Shown: positions 62,201-64,000 of the stretch, piece by piece
Layout of the letters: each line of letters begins with the position of its first letter
Numbering within the stretch: position 1 is the first letter of the stretch
Assembly: GCA_964057225.1 (NCBI GenBank)
Contig: OZ059897.1
Span: 10,292,001 to 10,356,000, forward strand
From: Auanema rhodensis
Taxonomy: Eukaryota; Nematoda; Chromadorea; Rhabditida; Rhabditidae
Direction: 5' to 3'
DNA length: 64,000 nt
Notes under the pieces: generated by a model
Databases searched by the model: none
The model's input: only the letters and a program-made list of their open reading frames with translations
What the model was told of the DNA's origin: nothing
Translations under genes and position numbers: made by a program

Positions 62201-63821
62201 ACCGTTCCGGTCCATTGGAGGTGCTGCGCGGGCGACTTCTATAATTGTTGTATTGGCTTCGATTGTATTGAGAGGGGTATTGTTCGTGATTATTTGATTG
62301 TCGCCGGTTGTTGTGTCCGCTATAGTTTTGGTCGCGGTTTCGATAGTATGGTCTTTCTTGGCTTCTGTTCCGTGATCTGTCGAAGTAGTTTTGTCTTGAT
62401 CCCTTATTTTGAGAGAATCGTGAGTTATGGTTCCTGTATTGGTGTTGATGAGGCCGATATTGGTTGTTGTATCTGTCCGGATATCGGTTGTGTGGTTTGC
62501 CATTGCCATTATACATCGGTTTGGTTCCTTTGAATTCCTTAGATTCGTTTCTCTGGTATTGATTGTTGTCCTTTGAGTCTCGAATGTTGAGGTTGTTGAA
62601 CGACTTCTCCATATTGTTGACGAACGATGGTGGTCTATTTTGTATAAAGAGTTCTTCTCGTAAGGCCATTTCGTAAGCTTCCTCAAAGTTTGGTGGGTCT
62701 AGACGGCTAACGTGTTCGCTTATTTCGGGTCTTAGTCCCCAGGTGAAGGTGGATCGGAGCATGTTAAGCTCACTTTCGTTGTTCATGTCCATAGCCGAGT
62801 AGGCTTCGTTAGAACATCTTGTTGCAAAGCTTTGTACCGATTCCGTTGGTAACTGTTTCAAGCCATGTAGGCGGTGCATTGCTCGTTCTCTCTGTTTTTT
62901 CGGTGTGATCATTTCTGAGAGTCGCTTCTTGACATGGTCCCATCCGAGTCGCTTATCTTCGGTTGTGAGTTTTCTGTACGCTTCTCTTGCTCGATCATCT
63001 TCTAGCAATAATTGTATGCTTTGAAGACGTTCGGGCATAGTTGTTCTTGTAGCGTTGAAGTGTTCATCTAGGTATAGTAGATAGCGGTTGAATGGTGTTT
63101 TTCCATCGTAGCGTGGAGCTTTTATATCGCGTATGGCGGACGGAATCGCTGCTGGTTGAGGGATGATTGTAGGTGTTGGAACAGGTGCCCTTCCCGAGGT
63201 TTGCGTAAGTGGTGCGCCTTCGTCCATTGGGTCCATTCTTGGGTTAATTCTCTTGTTTTCTGCAACAAAAGTATTTGCTTGATTAGTTTGCGATGGAAGA
63301 GACGGAGATAGAGAATGCCCGGATGTAGAATGATCAATGGATGAAGGTGAGTTTCGTAGAGGTGGGGATGAGCTTACTGCGGGTGTGGTTGAAGAAAGTG
63401 CGGGCGTAGGTGATTTTTGTGTGGTTGGTGTATTGCTTCTTCTAGGGGTGGCTATTAAAGGATTGATTGGGTTGATTGTATTTGGTATGGTGTTGGTTGG
63501 GGGGTTTTGAGGGTTCCCTTTGCTTGCTATGTTTTTAGGAATAGGTTTAATGTTTGGGATAATTTTCTTTTCTAAGGTGTTTCTTTCGACTATGTCTGTT
63601 TTTTGTTTCTTCGTTTTTTCATGTGATTTGGGATTGGTGAATTGTTTTTGAATGCCGCGATGTCTTGGGGTATGTATTACCATTGACTTTGTTTTAATGC
63701 TTAACTTCGCTTGTTTTGCAGAGGGGGGAGAATATGTTGCGGGCGGTTGTCTTTTTCTTCTTATAATATTTGAAGTGGCAGCAGGGTCCAGCGGAGGTTT
63801 TGGACCAGTATTGGGCAGCAT
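56163..63821 (-). CDS. gag-env-pol: E5 Gag-Env-Protease-RT-RNase H polyprotein
   Basis: 2552 residues from ATG 63821, the first in-frame ATG, 10 nt after a splice-acceptor-like TTCCTTACAG; the frame is open further upstream. Numbering from 15 codons earlier (63866): Pro/Ser/Thr-rich N-terminus; gypsy-type capsid 245-410; Arg/Asn/Tyr-rich tail 408-565 with no zinc knuckle; signal peptide 579-603 (charged start, FLPLFITIIALII, CSA). The Cys-rich env ectodomain has a furin-like RSRR near 853-857, a Thr-rich mucin-like region 1136-1256 and a membrane anchor 1579-1607. Aspartyl protease DTGA is near 1703, RT TDFRALN near 2043 and YLDD near 2143, RNase H IESDGS near 2290, and the first integrase zinc histidines near 2515. 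A 1-base-type frameshift around 56292-56297 then leads to a stop. Confidence 0.9.
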   Translation of the reverse strand: MLPNTGPKPPLDPAATSNIIRRKRQPPATYSPPSAKQAKLSIKTKSMVIHTPRHRGIQKQFTNPKSHEKTKKQKTDIVERNTLEKKIIPNIKPIPKNIASKGNPQNPPTNTIPNTINPINPLIATPRRSNTPTTQKSPTPALSSTTPAVSSSPPLRNSPSSIDHSTSGHSLSPSLPSQTNQANTFVAENKRINPRMDPMDEGAPLTQTSGRAPVPTPTIIPQPAAIPSAIRDIKAPRYDGKTPFNRYLLYLDEHFNATRTTMPERLQSIQLLLEDDRAREAYRKLTTEDKRLGWDHVKKRLSEMITPKKQRERAMHRLHGLKQLPTESVQSFATRCSNEAYSAMDMNNESELNMLRSTFTWGLRPEISEHVSRLDPPNFEEAYEMALREELFIQNRPPSFVNNMEKSFNNLNIRDSKDNNQYQRNESKEFKGTKPMYNGNGKPHNRYPDRYNNQYRPHQHQYRNHNSRFSQNKGSRQNYFDRSRNRSQERPYYRNRDQNYSGHNNRRQSNNHEQYPSQYNRSQYNNYRSRPRSTSNGPERYRERTQSPGVRFQVNNVTENEVPNNKRKSTPFLPLFITIIALIINTCSAETTYQLCTGNRGGIYVEPPSPTACRSIAPTNNHIQKTTAELFIQNLQPKEWEAWKCAIETYQLCIHDVFFIRETNVSLAKVSPTTLQECSSAIKERIFNGTNLQREAPGLYGTPFPETTITNGIWKQECEQRTRFIAERGHMTSLQDNTVLSDIFINDNGCTSDKGQCLTNNALIIWTPPSEKHSCSYTSLGSHEVFISEDTILIPGIQSAFILNNKTPEKEASSCLQKDIFTTNSGTLISFNSTSSLGRSRRHAITEYPKGFLTVHQYPSLRYSASKTGTILLYTTYIQRKRLDIHYNLNNITNMLPKYIAIFKYLGINFDVIKNRLIWHKYEDVNIAILHALGEAEIREATKIAIDNLSYKELTHKLSKRITIKDFKKILPTKTGDYYEIAKEIAYSLAEIPTTLATGETTPSLEEYLYQLMPPRKPRLTKTRNDLELYEQLAQAKIILNAINNPKKLHSKEEYEAEMKKWIKYEKELNLPPLQLPNYTVIFDGDDIFYGFRKRNPTNYSITQEDSEKFYNHYLPLISTPGTRPFATTIRSTSTPLQTTTTTTTTTPKPTTIRNVITSTITPKTHISTTTRPKPTIPTSSSTTTTTTTTTTTTSTTARLRSTTTTTPTTTTTIFTTHRPTQSFSTPQSTFNITTNPITITSSQEYNRKESLTKSPPPRTTKRSITTTRSTPEEISSHIGKKAHVDYLKAKNDIVQKWNEHLHQQETQSHLQYATTNLEDDIIRTFTTNRNNICHVQNKQLLTWWAILQINPTIGMRTMLRRQDISARFINDKLIYVMPCTPIQITKTYRDHKVNSTCFLETPVETEHHGQLFILPGTRDLTPMAHAIPCGFTIKDPWKENDQWTNNNQSINVTSPAYIDELGSINLEHIKFNGSNIFNNLTESTFPMALAISYGSSLATLQATLPGRIKPVIKQRLIPNMNPVTLTAGAASSLLLSYEHTKEAITWKMFDFLSPIWEKIQTWTLRVLAIIGSIIITIGIITLATWIIKIYACSSRIPINNVKWEAEYLQPLSTENTRTETSHPSPSAPYVDNHHNSCQLTLYDPSAPIPEHIYEAYFPTSMKKENINYIGGSQLPFVPISIHNHIFKALWDTGASASYMRESTFKQLPAATMVLKQTTAIVANKSKFSFMGYTRILITIGTTETEHKFYVAEDNYCPAPVLLGIDFMEALHQQGIYTSLRPLDKTIVIGTTHVPLARETSPWEHQTTKAYVVSLENKTLRPGETRTLTLEVHDPESYEQAFLDCKKPGNKLSFTPTIFTPTGYGVQIYATNICKQPLEIQMNQEIGIAEAIPKDNQEKYEGQYIPPEARWEEQLPYFPDNFINELDLSEACFSQIEQQQLKEIILLHKQAFLNEDRNIGLFLGPIEHSIPIMPGKTPSFKITYRIPLSQQEEVEKQIEEMLQQRIIEPSNSMTTSPVILVKKKDKTYRFVTDFRALNAITQKQVYVISNIQDILDLAAGARIFSNFDLVSGFFQIPLKKEDRHLTAFTTTSGTYQYCRMPMGLCGSPHTFQNAVRYLQSMVKCKLFVYLDDLLLISESTTAHLKDIEEVLEAVTQIGFKIKLKKCAFARKEVKFLGYIVGQEGIKPDPHKIKAIQDYPQPKSTTGVRAFMGVVNYFRRFIKNAAGIATPLYNLTRKDTPFKWTEEEEIAFNTLKKTLTQAPVLQAPIPKRPYVIESDGSMIAVGAVLLQAKDDQEPLHPIAFASRKLNKAERNYPPIEVEALALTFAVKQFRTYILGTATKIITDHRPLTSLMTRKDLIGRLAKFQIVLQEYDIEIIYRPGKLNSVCDALSRYFEDEINEAKPPAKKKNERKTTEDTIHQINTFTIADIRSVQNQSNWIKETMDKIKNNTAGRQLTDRYIVYNDVLYSKPKRTLQVPRTILPREEHIINPIMKKFHEDPTLGAHLGITKQWTQYQDDLHGLECKKTLQTTSTDVLLVQKERTILTKQRWNQ

Positions 63822-64000
63822 CGTTGGTATCCTGTAAGGAAATTTGTTATATCCAACGTGTGCCAAAATAATTTTATATATAGAAAAACGTAAAGAATAA
63901 TGTTGGGTTTGTGTGCGCGATTCTTATGAAGGTAGCTAGTCTTGCAAGTAATCTCTTTACCAATATAGCTCGTCCGGGTCTAACACAGGTTTGAAACTAG
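63822..64000 (-). other. E5 leader end
   Basis: 179 bases upstream of the gag ATG. A TTCCTTACAG at about 63832-63842 looks like a splice acceptor. Nothing else is recognised; the LTR and primer site are beyond the edge. Confidence 0.45.

Larger units (their letters stand above)
53157..64000 (-). mobile_element. E5: nearly complete gypsy-type element
   Basis: On the minus strand: part of the leader (64000-63822), one long ORF for gag-env-protease-RT-RNase H and the start of integrase, the rest of integrase in a second frame, a TATA-driven accessory gene, and the 3' LTR at 53573-53157. The 5' LTR and primer site lie beyond 64000. The LTR edge abuts array spacer (TGTTAG). Confidence 0.93.

Overview
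KIND OF SEQUENCE. This is eukaryotic, AT-rich repetitive DNA from an animal. I see no ordinary host protein-coding gene. Two things fill the window: a very large tandem array of tRNA-His(GUG) genes, and five LTR retroelements that have landed in the array or in each other. BEL/Pao elements are known only from animals. One here carries a bunyavirus-type (phlebovirus-like Gn/Gc) envelope gene, a combination I associate mainly with nematodes, so a nematode is my best guess, with low to moderate confidence.

LAYOUT. (1) 1-5140, plus strand: E1, the 3' part of a Ty3/gypsy-type retrovirus-like element (pol, a TATA-driven accessory gene, 3' LTR). (2) 5141-9304, minus strand: E2, the 5' part of a second gypsy-type element (LTR, primer-binding site, long leader, gag and the start of env). 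E1 is inserted in E2's env gene, and the rest of E2 must lie left of the window. (3) 9305-15679, 24028-42762 and 51586-53156: one tRNA-His array cut into three blocks. It holds 81 complete tRNA genes, one per 330-332 bp unit (two units are 314 bp), all on the plus strand. (4) 15680-24027, plus strand: E3, a complete BEL/Pao element with LTRs that read identical and one 2405-codon ORF (gag-protease-RT-RNase H-integrase-Gn/Gc-like envelope). It sits exactly at the 5' end of a tRNA gene, with a 5-bp target duplication. (5) 42763-51585, plus strand: E4, a gypsy-type element with LTRs that read identical but with a frameshift and two internal deletions. (6) 53157-64000, minus strand: E5, an almost complete gypsy-type element. 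Its 5' LTR is beyond the right edge, and it is intact except for one frameshift in integrase. The array probably continues beyond E2 on the left and E5 on the right.

HOW THE GENES WORK TOGETHER. The gypsy-type elements share an unusual order: capsid (gag), then in the same reading frame a secreted or membrane glycoprotein (signal peptide, furin-like site, C-terminal membrane anchor), then protease-RT-RNase H-integrase. In E5 all of this is one ORF. E1 and E5 also share a conserved tail after integrase, and a separate accessory gene of about 211-214 residues between pol and the 3' LTR with its own TATA box. E1, E4 and E5 each carry an inverted repeat with an AGGT or AGGA tetraloop 18-19 nt before the 3' LTR; the stem sequences differ but pairing is kept.

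The strongest candidates for something undescribed are the 81-copy tRNA-His array with its higher-order repeats, the Gag-Env-Pro-Pol single-frame architecture, and the independently promoted accessory gene.
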